Assembly (NCBI RefSeq): GCF_027307225.1 | Contig: NZ_DAHUXJ010000078.1 | Location: 62,001 to 126,000, forward strand | Origin: Bradyrhizobium sp. | Lineage (GTDB): Bacteria; Pseudomonadota; Alphaproteobacteria; Rhizobiales; Xanthobacteraceae | Length of the DNA stretch: 64,000 nucleotides | Reading direction: 5' to 3' | Shown here: positions 45,339 through 54,467 of the stretch, one piece after another | Layout of the letters: each line of letters starts with the position of its first letter | Position numbering within the stretch: position 1 is the first letter of the stretch | The notes under the pieces: model-generated | Told to the model about the DNA's origin: nothing | The model's database searches: none | Seen by the model: only the letters and a program-made list of their open reading frames with translations | Translations under genes and position numbers: made by a program

Positions 45339-46145
45339 ATGTATGAATTCAAATATCATCGTCCCGAGACCGTGCGGCAGGCCGCCAATCTCCTGGTCAA
45401 GAACGAGGACGCCAAGGTGATCGCGGGAGGCCACACGCTCGTGCCGGTCATGAAGCAGCGGCTGGCCAGCCCACCGCATCTGGTGGATCTCTCGCATATC
45501 GAAGGCCTCGACGGCATCGAGATGAAGGGCCGCTCGCTCGTCATCGGTGCAACCGCTACCCATTATGCAGTGTCGACCTCGGCGATCGTCGGCGAAGCGA
45601 TTCCGGCGCTTGCTGAACTCGCCGGCATGATCGGCGACCCGGCGGTGCGTCATCGCGGTACCATCGGCGGCTCGCTCGCCAACAATGATCCGACCGCCGA
45701 CTATCCGGCGGCTGTCCTCGCACTGGGCGCGACCATCGTTACCAACAAGCGTCGGCTGAAGGCGGAAGAGTTTTTTCAGGGCATGTTTGCAACCGCGCTC
45801 GAGGGCGACGAAATCATCACCAAGGTGATGTTCCCGCTGCCGAAGAAGGCCGCCTACGTCAAATTCCGCAACCAGGCCTCGCGCTATGCGTTGGTGGGTG
45901 TGTTCGTCGCCAAGCGTCCGTCGGATGTGCGTGTTGCCGTCACCGGTGCGGGCTCGGACGGCGTGTTCCGCCTGACCGCTTTTGAGGAGGCGCTGAAGAA
46001 GCGTTTTTCACCGAAGGCGCTCGACGGTCTGACGGTGCCGGCCGACGGCTTGAACAGCGACCTTCACGGCAGCGCCGAATACCGGGCGCATCTGATCGCC
46101 GTGATGGCGCGGCGCGCGGTCGAGGCCGCGACCGCGAAATCCTGA
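45339..46145 (+). CDS. coxM: molybdenum hydroxylase FAD subunit (CoxM type)
   Basis: This 268-residue FAD-binding subunit starts MYEFKYHRPETVRQAANLL. It has the flavin motifs VIAGGHTLVPVMKQRLASP and GDPAVRHRGTIGGSLANNDPTADYPAA. It passes electrons to the acceptor. The usual AGGQSL reads AGGHTL. ATG at 45339, which matches the family length. It lies between coxS and coxD. Confidence 0.93.
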   Translation: MYEFKYHRPETVRQAANLLVKNEDAKVIAGGHTLVPVMKQRLASPPHLVDLSHIEGLDGIEMKGRSLVIGATATHYAVSTSAIVGEAIPALAELAGMIGDPAVRHRGTIGGSLANNDPTADYPAAVLALGATIVTNKRRLKAEEFFQGMFATALEGDEIITKVMFPLPKKAAYVKFRNQASRYALVGVFVAKRPSDVRVAVTGAGSDGVFRLTAFEEALKKRFSPKALDGLTVPADGLNSDLHGSAEYRAHLIAVMARRAVEAATAKS

Positions 46146-46172
46146 AGACCGGTTATTCAATAAGGTTTGCTC

Positions 46173-47081
46173 ATGACTGCATCGGCGCTGCCCAAATCCG
46201 TCGATGCCATGCTGGAGCTGTTGGCATCGCGCGGCTACCTGGCCGAACGTTCGCTCGCAACCGTCGGTTATCTCTCGCTGCGCATGGGCCGGCCGCTGTT
46301 TCTCGAAGGCGAGGCCGGCGTCGGCAAGACCGAGATCGCCAAGGTGTTGGCGGCAGGTCTTGGACGCAAGCTGATCCGCCTGCAATGTTATGAAGGTCTC
46401 GACGCGGCGTCTGCCGTCTATGAGTGGAACAGCGCTGCGCAGATGATCGCGATCCGCCTGGCAGAGGCAGCCGGCGACACCGACCGCGAGCAGCTCTCCG
46501 GCGATATTTTCGCCGAGCGTTTTCTGATCAAGCGACCGCTGCTGCAGGCGCTTGAGCCGGATGCCGCCGGCGCGCCGGTGCTGCTGATCGACGAACTCGA
46601 TCGCGCCGACGAGGCCTTTGAAGCCTATCTTCTGGAAATCCTGTCGGATTTCCAGATCACGATTCCGGAGTTCGGTACCGTGAAGGCGCCGGAGCCGCCG
46701 ATTGTGATCATTACCTCCAACCGTACCCGCGAGATCCACGACGCGCTGAAGCGGCGTTGTCTCTATCACTGGGTCGATTATCCTTCCGCCGAGCGTGAGC
46801 TTGCGATCGTGAAGTCGCGCGTGCCCGGCATTTCCGAAAAACTGTCGCAGCAGGTGGTGCGCTTCGTGCAGGCGCTGCGGCATCAGGACTTCTACAAATC
46901 GCCGGGCGTCGCTGAGACACTCGATTGGGCAACGGCGCTCCAGGAACTCGATGCGCGCTCGCTGACGCCGCAGGTGATCGGCGACAGCCTCGGCGCGCTG
47001 CTGAAGTACCAGGACGACATCGCGCGCGTGCAGGGCGACACGCTGCAGAAGGTCTTGAAAGAGGCGACAAGCGAGAATTAG
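46173..47081 (+). CDS. coxD: MoxR-type AAA ATPase (CoxD)
   Basis: This 302-residue AAA+ ATPase has Walker A FLEGEAGVGKTE, Walker B APVLLIDELDRAD, sensor 1 IVIITSNRTREIHDALKRR and the MoxR lid. In Oligotropha, CoxD with CoxE and CoxF inserts the sulfide-bridged Cu into the CO dehydrogenase active site. It follows coxM by 27 bases and pairs with the VWA protein downstream. Confidence 0.93.
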   Translation: MTASALPKSVDAMLELLASRGYLAERSLATVGYLSLRMGRPLFLEGEAGVGKTEIAKVLAAGLGRKLIRLQCYEGLDAASAVYEWNSAAQMIAIRLAEAAGDTDREQLSGDIFAERFLIKRPLLQALEPDAAGAPVLLIDELDRADEAFEAYLLEILSDFQITIPEFGTVKAPEPPIVIITSNRTREIHDALKRRCLYHWVDYPSAERELAIVKSRVPGISEKLSQQVVRFVQALRHQDFYKSPGVAETLDWATALQELDARSLTPQVIGDSLGALLKYQDDIARVQGDTLQKVLKEATSEN

Positions 47082-47125
47082 GTTCTGGTGCTTCGGACCA
47101 TCCCGGAACTAGAGAGGTTAGGGCA

Positions 47126-48322
47126 ATGGCGATCAATCACCTGAATGCCCCGACCGGCCGGGCAGCCGACAACATCATCGGATTTGCCCGGGCCTTGCGC
47201 GCGGCGGGCGTTCCGGTCGGCCCCGGAGCCGTGATCGATGCCATGAATGCGCTCCAGCTCGTCGATATCGGCAACCGGACCGACGTGTTCACGACGCTGG
47301 AGGCGATTTTCGTCAAGCGCCATGAGCATGCGCTGATCTTCGCGCAGGCCTTCGACCTGTTCTTCCGCGCCGCCGATGAATGGAAGCATATGCTGGATTC
47401 GGTGCCGCTGCCCGATCATGCCAAAAAGAAGCCGCCGCCGGCATCACGCCGGGTGCAGGACGCGTTCTCGCAAACGCAGATGACCGAGACGCCGCAGACG
47501 CAGGCCGATGAGCTCCGCCTTGCCGTCTCCGACAAGGAGATCCTGCAGAAGAAGGACTTCGCGCAGATGACGGCGGCCGAAATCGCCGAGGTCACGCGGG
47601 CCATTGCCAACATGAAATTGCCGCAGGCCGAGTTGCGGACCCGCCGCTACCGGCCCGATGCGCGCGGATTGCGATTCGACATGCGACGGACGCTGCGCGG
47701 ATCGCTCCGCACCGGCGGCGACATCATCGACATCCACAGGCTCGGACGGGTCGACAAGCCGGCCCCGATCGTGGCGCTGCTCGATATCTCCGGGTCGATG
47801 AGCGAATACACCCGCCTGTTCCTGCATTTCCTCCACGCCATTACCGACGCTCGCAAGCGCGTATCGGTATTCCTGTTCGGCACGCGCCTGACCAATGTAA
47901 CGCGCTCCTTGCGCGCGCGAGATCCCGACGAGGCGCTCGCGAGTTGCTCCTCGCAGGTGGAGGATTGGGCCGGGGGTACCCGGATTGCCACCTCGCTCCA
48001 TACCTTTAACAAGCTCTGGGGGCGCCGCGTGCTGGGGCAGGGCGCGATCGTCCTGCTGATTTCCGATGGGCTCGAGCGGGAGGCCGATGCCCGCCTGGCC
48101 TTCGAGATGGACCGGCTGCACCGCTCCTGCCGCCGCCTGATCTGGTTGAACCCGCTGCTGCGCTATGACGGTTTCGAGCCCAAGGCGCAGGGCGTCAAAA
48201 TGATGCTTCCGCACGTTGACGAATTCCGCCCGGTGCATAATTTGAAGTCTATCGAAGGCTTGATCGAGGCGCTGTCGTCGATGCCACAGCCCCATCACAG
48301 CGTGATACGATCCGCTGCTTGA
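47126..48322 (+). CDS. coxE: VWA domain protein (CoxE)
   Basis: This 398-residue protein has an N-terminal helical region (IIGFARALRAAGVPVGPGAVIDAM) and a C-terminal von Willebrand A domain with the MIDAS motif LLDISGSMSEYTRLFLHFLH, the second site GTRIATSL and SDGLER. CoxE works with the CoxD ATPase in active-site maturation. ATG at 47126, with GAGAGGTTAGGGCA upstream; a longer frame beginning earlier overlaps coxD and was not used. Confidence 0.93.
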   Translation: MAINHLNAPTGRAADNIIGFARALRAAGVPVGPGAVIDAMNALQLVDIGNRTDVFTTLEAIFVKRHEHALIFAQAFDLFFRAADEWKHMLDSVPLPDHAKKKPPPASRRVQDAFSQTQMTETPQTQADELRLAVSDKEILQKKDFAQMTAAEIAEVTRAIANMKLPQAELRTRRYRPDARGLRFDMRRTLRGSLRTGGDIIDIHRLGRVDKPAPIVALLDISGSMSEYTRLFLHFLHAITDARKRVSVFLFGTRLTNVTRSLRARDPDEALASCSSQVEDWAGGTRIATSLHTFNKLWGRRVLGQGAIVLLISDGLEREADARLAFEMDRLHRSCRRLIWLNPLLRYDGFEPKAQGVKMMLPHVDEFRPVHNLKSIEGLIEALSSMPQPHHSVIRSAA

Positions 48323-48347
48323 ACGAGAAATACAGGTGAGGCCCGCC

Positions 48348-48671
48348 ATGCTCGATCGCGACGAAGATATCCTCAAAGCAGCCGAAGACTGGCAGAAGGC
48401 CGGCCACGGCGTGGCGCTCGCCACCGTTGTCGAGACCTGGGGCTCGGCGCCCAGGCCGGCCGGCTCCAATCTTGTGATTAACGATGACGGCACGTTCCTG
48501 GGCTCGGTTTCCGGCGGCTGCGTCGAAGGCGCTGTTGTCGCCGAGGCGATGGACGTGATCGAAAGCGGCAAACCCAGGATGCTTGAATTCGGCGTCGCCG
48601 ACGAAACCGCCTGGAATGTCGGTCTGTCATGCGGGGGCACCATCCGCGTGTTCGTCGAGAAAGTTGGCTAA
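48348..48671 (+). CDS. XdhC/CoxI family protein, N-terminal domain only
   Basis: This 107-residue piece contains the XdhC N-domain: GHGVALATVVETWGSAPRPAGSNLVINDDGTFLGSVSGGCVEGAVVAEA and WNVGLSCGGTIRVFVE. XdhC/CoxF proteins deliver molybdenum cofactor to the enzyme. The C-terminal Rossmann part is the next gene, four bases on. A GTG at 48336 is an alternative start. Confidence 0.9.
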   Translation: MLDRDEDILKAAEDWQKAGHGVALATVVETWGSAPRPAGSNLVINDDGTFLGSVSGGCVEGAVVAEAMDVIESGKPRMLEFGVADETAWNVGLSCGGTIRVFVEKVG

Positions 48672-48674
48672 GCC

Positions 48675-49379
48675 GTGAAGTCAGGGACACTCAAGGAATT
48701 GAACGTCGAACGTGCCGCGCGCCGGCCGGTGATTGTCGTGACCGACACGGCCAATGGCGAGCAGCGTCTGGTCAAGGCAGCCGATTTCGCCGCTGATCCG
48801 CTGAACGCGGAGTTGTCGAAGCAACTGCGCATGGGCAAAAGCGGCAACGTCGAGGTCGGCGGCAAGAAGCTGTTTCTCAATGTCTACGCGCCGACCGCGC
48901 GCATGGTGATCGTCGGCGCCGTTCATATCAGCCAGGCGCTGGCGCCGCTGGCGCGCTCGCTCGGCTACGACGTGACCGTGGTCGATCCGCGCACGGCTTT
49001 CGCGAGCCCGGAGCGTTTTCCCGATGTGCCGCTGATCGCCGAATGGCCCGACGTTGCGTTGCCGCCGCTCAACATCGATCACTACACGGCCTTCGTCGCA
49101 GTCACGCACGACCCCAAGATCGACGATCCGGCGCTGCTGCATGCCTTTGCGCGCGACTGCTTCTATATCGGCGCGCTCGGCTCGCGTAAGACGCATGCCA
49201 AGCGCGGTGACCGGCTGAAGGCGCAAGGCGCTGCCGACGCCGACATCGCGCGTATTCATGCGCCGATCGGGCTTTCCATCGGTGCGGTCTCGCCGTCGGA
49301 AATCGCAGTAGCGATCATGGCCGAGATCACGGCGACGCTGCGTTTACCGAAAGAACACAAACAAGAAGCTGCTGAATGA
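48675..49379 (+). CDS. XdhC family protein, C-terminal Rossmann domain
   Basis: This 234-residue protein with a GTG start ends in the XdhC Rossmann domain (MVIVGAVHISQALAPLARSLGYDVTVVDPRTAFASPERFP and YIGALGSRKTHAKRGDRLKAQG). Residues 1-75 are a separate beta-rich lead-in. With the preceding gene it makes up a CoxF-type cofactor chaperone in two chains. Its stop overlaps the next gene by four bases. Confidence 0.9.
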   Translation: MKSGTLKELNVERAARRPVIVVTDTANGEQRLVKAADFAADPLNAELSKQLRMGKSGNVEVGGKKLFLNVYAPTARMVIVGAVHISQALAPLARSLGYDVTVVDPRTAFASPERFPDVPLIAEWPDVALPPLNIDHYTAFVAVTHDPKIDDPALLHAFARDCFYIGALGSRKTHAKRGDRLKAQGAADADIARIHAPIGLSIGAVSPSEIAVAIMAEITATLRLPKEHKQEAAE

Positions 49380-50980
49380 AGTTCGGCCCTGCCAGTCCGG
49401 CGGACGCGCTCGGCGGCGTCACCGTTCACACCCTGCGCCAGGGTTCGCTGGTGCTGAAGAAAGGCACCAGGATCGGTCCGGCGGAAGTCGCCGCGCTCGA
49501 CGAAGCGGGCGTCAAGGCGGTCGTTGTCGTGCGCCTGGAGGACGGCGATGTCTCCGAGGATGTCGCGGCGGCCAGCATCGCACAGGCCGTGGCCGGCGAT
49601 GGTGTTCACGTCGAGCGCGCGTTCACCGGCCGCGCCAATCTGTTTGCCGCCCGGGCCGGCGTGCTGGTGGTGGACCGCGCCGCGGTCGATCGCATCAACG
49701 GCGTCGATGAGGCCATCACCTTCGCGACTCTTTCGGCTTTCAAGCCCGTCGTCGAAGGCGAGATGATTGCGACCGTCAAGCTCATCCCGTTCGGGGTCGA
49801 AGGCAGGTTGCGCGATGCTGCGGTCGAGGCAGCCAGGGGCGGCGGCCTGCGGGTCGCACCTTATGTCATCAAGCGCGTCGGCGTGGTCTCGACCGTGCTG
49901 CCCGGGCTCGCACCGAAGGTCATCGACAAGACCCTCAGGGTGACCGAGGAGCGGCTGGCGCCGGCGGGCGCGACAATCATCGCCGAGCGGCGCGTGCCGC
50001 ATGACGAGAGTGCGCTGAAGGCGGCGATGAAGGAAATGCTGGGGCTTGGCGCCGAGCTCGTGATCGTGTTCGGCGCGTCCGCCATTGCCGACCGCCGCGA
50101 CGTGATCCCGGCAGCGCTTTCCGGCATCGGAGGGGCAATCGAACATTTCGGCATGCCGGTCGATCCCGGAAATCTCCTGCTCGTCGGCAAGGCCGGCGAC
50201 ATCCCGGTGTTGGGCGCGCCCGGTTGCGCGCGCTCGCCGGTGGAGAACGGTTTCGACTGGGTGCTGGTGCGCCTGCTTGCCGGACTGAAGGTCAACCGTT
50301 CCGAACTGATGGGAATGGGCGTCGGCGGCCTTTTGATGGAGATCGTCACCCGGCCTCAGCCGCGCGAAAACCTCGAGCCGGACAGCAATCGTCACGTCAG
50401 CGCGGTCGTGCTCGCCGCCGGCCGCTCGACGCGGATGGGTGGGCCGAACAAGCTGTTGGCCGAACTTGACGGCCGGAAACTGGTGCGGATCGTGGCGGAG
50501 CGGGCGCTCGCCTCCAAGGCGAGGGATGTCATCGTCGTCACCGGGCATCAGGCCGATCTCGTCGAGAAGGCGCTTGCCGGGCTCAACGTGAAATTCGTCC
50601 GCAATCCGGATTTTGCCAAGGGATTGGCGAGTTCGGTGAAGGCGGGCGTCTTGGCGGTGCCCAAACAGGCCGACGGCGCCGTGATCTGCCTCGGCGACAT
50701 GCCGATGATCTCCGCCGGTCTGATCGATCATCTGATTGACGCCTTCGCGCCGGATCGCGGCCGTTTGATCGCAGTGCCTGTCAGCGGCGGCCGGCGCGGA
50801 AATCCCGTGCTGTGGTCGCGCCGTTTCTTCAACGAATTGATGACGCTCGACGGCGATGTCGGCGCCCGTCACCTCATCGCCAAGCATAATGAAACGGTCG
50901 CCGAGGTCCCGGTGGAGGGAGACGGTGCCTTTCTCGACATCGATACGCCGCAGGCGCTGGAAGCTGCGCGCGGCAGTTAG
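49376..50980 (+). CDS. MoeA/MogA-like plus MobA/MocA-like fusion, molybdenum cofactor nucleotidyltransferase
   Basis: This is a 534-residue two-part protein. The N-terminal half (to about 335) is a MoCF/molybdopterin-binding type domain (DALGGVTVHTLRQGSLVLKKG, VIKRVGVVSTVLPGL, LVIVFGASAIADRRDVIPAAL, PGNLLLVGKAGDIPVLGAPGCARSP). The C-terminal 190 residues are a nucleotidyltransferase of MocA type (VVLAAGRSTRMGGPNKLLAELDG, VTGHQADLVEKAL, CLGDMPMIS). MocA makes MCD from molybdopterin and CTP, the form used by CO dehydrogenase-type enzymes. It is the last gene of the cox-type unit. Confidence 0.9.
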   Translation: MKFGPASPADALGGVTVHTLRQGSLVLKKGTRIGPAEVAALDEAGVKAVVVVRLEDGDVSEDVAAASIAQAVAGDGVHVERAFTGRANLFAARAGVLVVDRAAVDRINGVDEAITFATLSAFKPVVEGEMIATVKLIPFGVEGRLRDAAVEAARGGGLRVAPYVIKRVGVVSTVLPGLAPKVIDKTLRVTEERLAPAGATIIAERRVPHDESALKAAMKEMLGLGAELVIVFGASAIADRRDVIPAALSGIGGAIEHFGMPVDPGNLLLVGKAGDIPVLGAPGCARSPVENGFDWVLVRLLAGLKVNRSELMGMGVGGLLMEIVTRPQPRENLEPDSNRHVSAVVLAAGRSTRMGGPNKLLAELDGRKLVRIVAERALASKARDVIVVTGHQADLVEKALAGLNVKFVRNPDFAKGLASSVKAGVLAVPKQADGAVICLGDMPMISAGLIDHLIDAFAPDRGRLIAVPVSGGRRGNPVLWSRRFFNELMTLDGDVGARHLIAKHNETVAEVPVEGDGAFLDIDTPQALEAARGS

Positions 50981-51079
50981 ATCTTTTGTAAGCGATCGCC
51001 GTGGTCTCGAATTTTCATTCACCAAGTTGAAACGTCCTCTCCTTAAGTTTCCGGCCGCTGAGGTCTGGGGGAGGGGCTC

Positions 51080-51475
51080 TTGATCGTTTCGACCGCTGTC
51101 GCGCGGCGCCGCGCGTTATTTGTTGCTGCAATCGCGCTTGTGATCGGCGCCTCCTGCCTCATGACGAAAAGCCACGCCGCCGGAGCATTTGCGATGGGCA
51201 AATGCGGTGCTTACGGCGAGGCCTATGATTATCCTGCGGTAAGCACGGCGCTTGCAGCGGCGCTCAAGCAATGCAGCGGCGACTGCAAGACCACGGTCAC
51301 CATGAAGCGCGCCTGCGCCGCGTTTTCGGTCGACATGGCCAATCCCTGTGGCGCTCACGGCTATGCGGTAAAGCCGCGGATTTCGAGTTCGCTCAATGAG
51401 GCGACCCGCGAATGCTACAAATTTGGCGGCAAGCAATGCGTGATCCGCGCCTGGGCCTGCGACGCCAAGGGCTGA
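51080..51475 (+). CDS. DUF4189 domain secreted protein
   Basis: This 131-residue protein begins at TTG 51080, which has GAGGGGCTC directly upstream. Residues 1-33 are a signal peptide ending SHA. The mature chain has the DUF4189 pattern with many Cys: MGKCGAYGEAYDYPAVSTALAAALKQC, CKTTVTMKRACAAFSVD, NPCGAHGYAV and EATRECYKFGGKQCVIRAWACD. It is exported; the role is unknown. No ATG fits a signal peptide, so TTG is preferred. Confidence 0.8.
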   Translation: MIVSTAVARRRALFVAAIALVIGASCLMTKSHAAGAFAMGKCGAYGEAYDYPAVSTALAAALKQCSGDCKTTVTMKRACAAFSVDMANPCGAHGYAVKPRISSSLNEATRECYKFGGKQCVIRAWACDAKG

Positions 51476-51579
51476 TGGATAAGGGACGATGCCGCGATGG
51501 CATCGTCGTCGAAATCTTGCTCTAATAGTGCGGGATTTCGGACCCTTTGCGGATCCGAAATGACGTCTTTGGAGACATC

Positions 51580-51993
51580 ATGCAATTCGATAGCAAGATC
51601 GCGGTCGTGATTCGGACCGATCTCGAAGTTTGGCAAAAGCTCAACGTTGCCTCGTTTCTCGCATCTGGCATTGCGGCCGCCTTTCCCGAATGCATCGGCG
51701 AGCCCTACTTGGACGGCTCCGGTACGCCTTATCAGTCGCTGATTGGACAGCCGATCCTGATTTATGGCGCGCCGGATCGCCCGGCGATGTCGCGCGCGCT
51801 CGAACGGGCATTGGCGCGCAATGTAAAGCCGGCGGTCTATACCGAAGAGATGTTCAAGACAGCTCACGATGCCGCCAACCGCGAAGCGGTGAAGGTAGTG
51901 GCGCGCGCCGATCTCAACCTGGTCGGGATCGCCATGCGCGCCGAGCGCAAAGTGATCGACAAGATCGTCGACGGCCTGAAATTTCACAGCTGA
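51580..51993 (+). CDS. DUF2000 family protein
   Basis: This 137-residue protein starts MQFDSKIAVVIRTDLEVWQKLNVASFLASGIAAAFPECIGEPY, the DUF2000 entry pattern, and continues YQSLIGQPILIYGA and the C-terminal LVGIAMRAERKVIDKIVDGL. Structure in the family is a peptidyl-tRNA-hydrolase-like fold. Function not known. ATG at 51580 follows TTTGGAGACATC. Confidence 0.85.
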   Translation: MQFDSKIAVVIRTDLEVWQKLNVASFLASGIAAAFPECIGEPYLDGSGTPYQSLIGQPILIYGAPDRPAMSRALERALARNVKPAVYTEEMFKTAHDAANREAVKVVARADLNLVGIAMRAERKVIDKIVDGLKFHS

Positions 51994-52045
51994 CTTCCAT
52001 TAACACGAGAATTAATGAAGTTAAATCAGTTGCTTGCTATTTCAT

Positions 52046-52075
52046 TTGACAAGTGACTGACTGGTCAGTCATTAT
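52046..52075 (+). promoter_or_regulatory. promoter and palindromic TetR operator of the efflux operon
   Basis: TTGACA (52046-52051) is followed, 18 bases on, by CATTAT (52070-52075). The palindrome TGACTGACTGGTCAGTCA (52054-52071, 8 of 9 pairs matching) fills the spacer. Expected transcription start is about 52082, the first base of the ATG, so the mRNA may be leaderless. No Shine-Dalgarno is present. Confidence 0.65.
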
Positions 52076-52081
52076 TGGTTC

Positions 52082-52747
52082 ATGTCACACCTACCCGCCA
52101 AAAAACGACCGATCAAAAAGAAGATGGCTTCCTCAGGGGCGCCCGCCGGGCGGGCCGAGCGCGCCGCCGACCGGCGTCAAGCCATCATCGAAGCCGCGTT
52201 CGAAACCTTCATCGAGCAGGGCTATGCCGCGACGCGCATCGACGATGTCGCCAAGCGGGCCGGGGTCGCCAAAGGAACGATCTACCTCCACTTCAAGGAC
52301 AAGCAGGCGCTGTTCGAAGAACTGGTGCGCAGCGCGGTCGTGCCGCTGGCGGCGAGACTTACCGAGCCGCCGCCGGCAACAGGTTCGATCCGCGCGGTGC
52401 TCGAAAACTTTGCCGGCAATTTCGTCAGGGAAGTCACGACGACGCGGCGAGGCGCGATCGTGCGGCTGGTCATCGCGGAGGGGCCGCGCTTTCCTGCGAT
52501 CGCGGACTTCTACTATCGCGAGGTCGTCTCGCGGGGAATGGCCGGGATGCGCGCGCTGATCGAACTCGGCATTGCCCGAGGCGAGATCAGGCAAGCCGCC
52601 CTGAAGGATTTTCCGCAAATCGTGGTGGCGCCCGCGATGGTCGCAGTCATCTGGCAGGGTTTGTTCGGACGCTTCGCGCCGCTGGATGCGGCCGCGATGC
52701 TCCGCGTTCATCTCGACTTGATCTTTGGCGAAGGGGGCAGCGCATGA
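52082..52747 (+). CDS. TetR family regulator of efflux operon
   Basis: This is a 221-residue repressor. A basic N-terminal stretch (KKRPIKKKM) precedes the HTH: RRQAIIEAAFETFIEQGYAATRIDDVAKRAGVAKGTIYLHFKDKQALFEELV. The ligand domain is helical. Its own operator is visible at 52054-52071. Its TGA overlaps the ATG of the HlyD gene (ATGA), so it controls and is part of the efflux operon. The layout resembles the CecR/YbhG-type operon of enterics. Confidence 0.93.
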   Translation: MSHLPAKKRPIKKKMASSGAPAGRAERAADRRQAIIEAAFETFIEQGYAATRIDDVAKRAGVAKGTIYLHFKDKQALFEELVRSAVVPLAARLTEPPPATGSIRAVLENFAGNFVREVTTTRRGAIVRLVIAEGPRFPAIADFYYREVVSRGMAGMRALIELGIARGEIRQAALKDFPQIVVAPAMVAVIWQGLFGRFAPLDAAAMLRVHLDLIFGEGGSA

Positions 52748-53532
52748 CCTTGTCGCAGGCGATTTGGCGAAGCCTGGCAGCGCTGGCGCTGACGGCTCTG
52801 CTTGCCGGGTGCAACGAAGCCCGCAACCCGGGCTATCAGGGCTGGGTCGAGGCCGACATGATCTTCGTCAGCCCCGATGAATCCGGGCGCGTGACCACAC
52901 TCAACGTGCGCGAGGGAGATCAGGTCAAGGCCGGCGATCGGCTTTATTCGGTCGACGACGATTTGCAGCAGGCGAATCTCAATCAGAACAAGGCAACGCT
53001 CGCCAACGCCCAGCAGAGCTACGATCGTGCGGCATCGCTCAGCAAGACCGGGTCGGGCACGCAGGCCGCTCTCGATGCAGCGGTGTCGGCGCTGCGCGTC
53101 GCGCAGGCCCAGGTCGCGACATCGGAGACGCGTCTGACGCGGCGTATCGGCTATGCGCCGATCGCAGGCGCCGTGCAGCAGATCTACTTCCGCGAGGGTG
53201 AGACGGTGCCGGCGCAACGGCCCGTGCTCTCGATCATGCCGCCAGGCAACATGAAGGTACGCTTCTATATCCCGGAGGCCGACTTGCCCAAGCTCGCGAT
53301 CGGCGATGAAGTGCGCGTTTCGTGCGACAATTGCTCGCCCGATTTAACGGCGCGAATCTACTTTATCGCGACATCGGCGGAATATACGCCGCCGGTCATC
53401 TACAGCCTCGATGAGCGCAGCAAGCTGGTCTATCTCGTGCAGGCGCGGCCATCGCATCCGGACGCCTTGCGTGTCGGGCAGCCGATCAGCGTCTTCCTGA
53501 CGCCCAAGACACCGGTCGCAGACAAGCAGTGA
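52744..53532 (+). CDS. HlyD-family efflux adaptor lipoprotein
   Basis: This 262-residue periplasmic adaptor has a lipoprotein signal (ALALTALLAGC, Cys at about 22), a biotinyl-lipoyl-like half (FVSPDESGRVTTLNVREGDQVKAGDRLYSVD), a coiled-coil hairpin about residues 75-130, the second lipoyl half (RIGYAPIAGAVQQIYFREGETVPAQRPVLSI) and a beta barrel. It links the ABC pump to the outer membrane. It overlaps the regulator and the ATPase genes by four bases. Confidence 0.92.
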   Translation: MTLSQAIWRSLAALALTALLAGCNEARNPGYQGWVEADMIFVSPDESGRVTTLNVREGDQVKAGDRLYSVDDDLQQANLNQNKATLANAQQSYDRAASLSKTGSGTQAALDAAVSALRVAQAQVATSETRLTRRIGYAPIAGAVQQIYFREGETVPAQRPVLSIMPPGNMKVRFYIPEADLPKLAIGDEVRVSCDNCSPDLTARIYFIATSAEYTPPVIYSLDERSKLVYLVQARPSHPDALRVGQPISVFLTPKTPVADKQ

Positions 53533-54467
53533 CGGCCGTGACGGCATCCTCCGATATCGCAATCGACGTTCGCGGGCTCTCAAAATCCTTCGAGGGCCGC
53601 GAGGTCGTGCATGACCTCAGCATGCAGGTAAAGCGCGGCTCGATTTATGGTTTCCTCGGACCGAACGGCAGCGGAAAGACAACGACCATCCGCATGCTCT
53701 GCGGGTTGCTGACGCCAGACAGCGGCGAGGGCAAGTGCCTCGGTTACGATATCCGGCGCGACGCCGACAAGATCAAGCGCCGGGTCGGTTACATGACCCA
53801 GCGTTTTTCGCTGTATCAGGATCTGTCGGTTCGGGAAAATCTTGAATTCGTCGCGCGGCTCTACGGCATGCAGGATCCGCCCGCCGCGGCGCGCGGCATG
53901 ATCGGGCGTCTCGGCCTGGGCGGCCGCGAAAAGCAGCTCGCCGGCGAATTGTCCGGCGGCTGGAAGCAGCGTCTTGCGCTTGGCGCCTGCACCTTGCCAA
54001 GCCCGCAACTCCTGCTTCTGGACGAGCCGACCGCAGGCGTTGATCCCAAGGCGCGGCGCGACTTCTGGAACGAGATCCATGCGCTCGCAGCCGAAGGCCT
54101 CACGGTTCTCGTTTCAACCCACTATATGGATGAGGCCGAGCGCTGCCACGAGATCGCTTATATCGCCTATGGCCATCTGCTGACGCACGGCACCGTGCAA
54201 GACGTGATCGCGAAGTCGGCGCTCTCGACCTATACGGTGACCGGCGACAACCTTCGCGAGGTGCAGGAACAGCTCGCGGGTAAACCGGGTATCGACATGA
54301 TCGCGCCGTTTGGCGCGAGCCTGCACGTGTCGGGGCGCGACCGCGCGGCGCTCGAGGCCAGCATCACACCGTGGCGTGAACGCAAGGGATTGCACTGGGA
54401 GGCCAGCGAGCCATCGCTGGAGGATGTGTTCATCGAGTTGATGAGCCGGTCGAGGGATAATTTCTAG
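53529..54467 (+). CDS. ABC transporter ATP-binding protein (efflux, YhiH/YbhF type)
   Basis: This 312-residue ATPase has Walker A FLGPNGSGKTT, Q-loop YMTQRFSLYQDLSVRENLEF, signature LSGGWKQRLALG, Walker B QLLLLDEPTAGVDP and the H-loop STHYMDEAERC. The C-terminal tail (LEDVFIELMSR) is typical of drug/lipid exporters. GTG start at 53529. The TAG stop is formed by the first CTAG of MITE A2. It is a single ATPase domain, unlike the tandem YbhF. Confidence 0.95.
   Translation: MTAVTASSDIAIDVRGLSKSFEGREVVHDLSMQVKRGSIYGFLGPNGSGKTTTIRMLCGLLTPDSGEGKCLGYDIRRDADKIKRRVGYMTQRFSLYQDLSVRENLEFVARLYGMQDPPAAARGMIGRLGLGGREKQLAGELSGGWKQRLALGACTLPSPQLLLLDEPTAGVDPKARRDFWNEIHALAAEGLTVLVSTHYMDEAERCHEIAYIAYGHLLTHGTVQDVIAKSALSTYTVTGDNLREVQEQLAGKPGIDMIAPFGASLHVSGRDRAALEASITPWRERKGLHWEASEPSLEDVFIELMSRSRDNF

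Noticed and set aside
48348..49379. Possible frameshift splitting one XdhC gene
   Set aside because: The two parts have separate starts and complete domain borders, and separate XdhC pieces occur in related cox clusters as I recall; there is no sign of a broken codon run.
49256..51025. 589-residue frame opposite the cofactor nucleotidyltransferase gene
   Set aside because: The real gene is on the other strand with clear motifs and coupled to the XdhC gene.
51523..51565. A third copy of MITE type A (TAGTGCGGGATTTCGG)
   Set aside because: Only the first bases resemble the tip; the core and the other end are missing. It forms a short separate hairpin instead.
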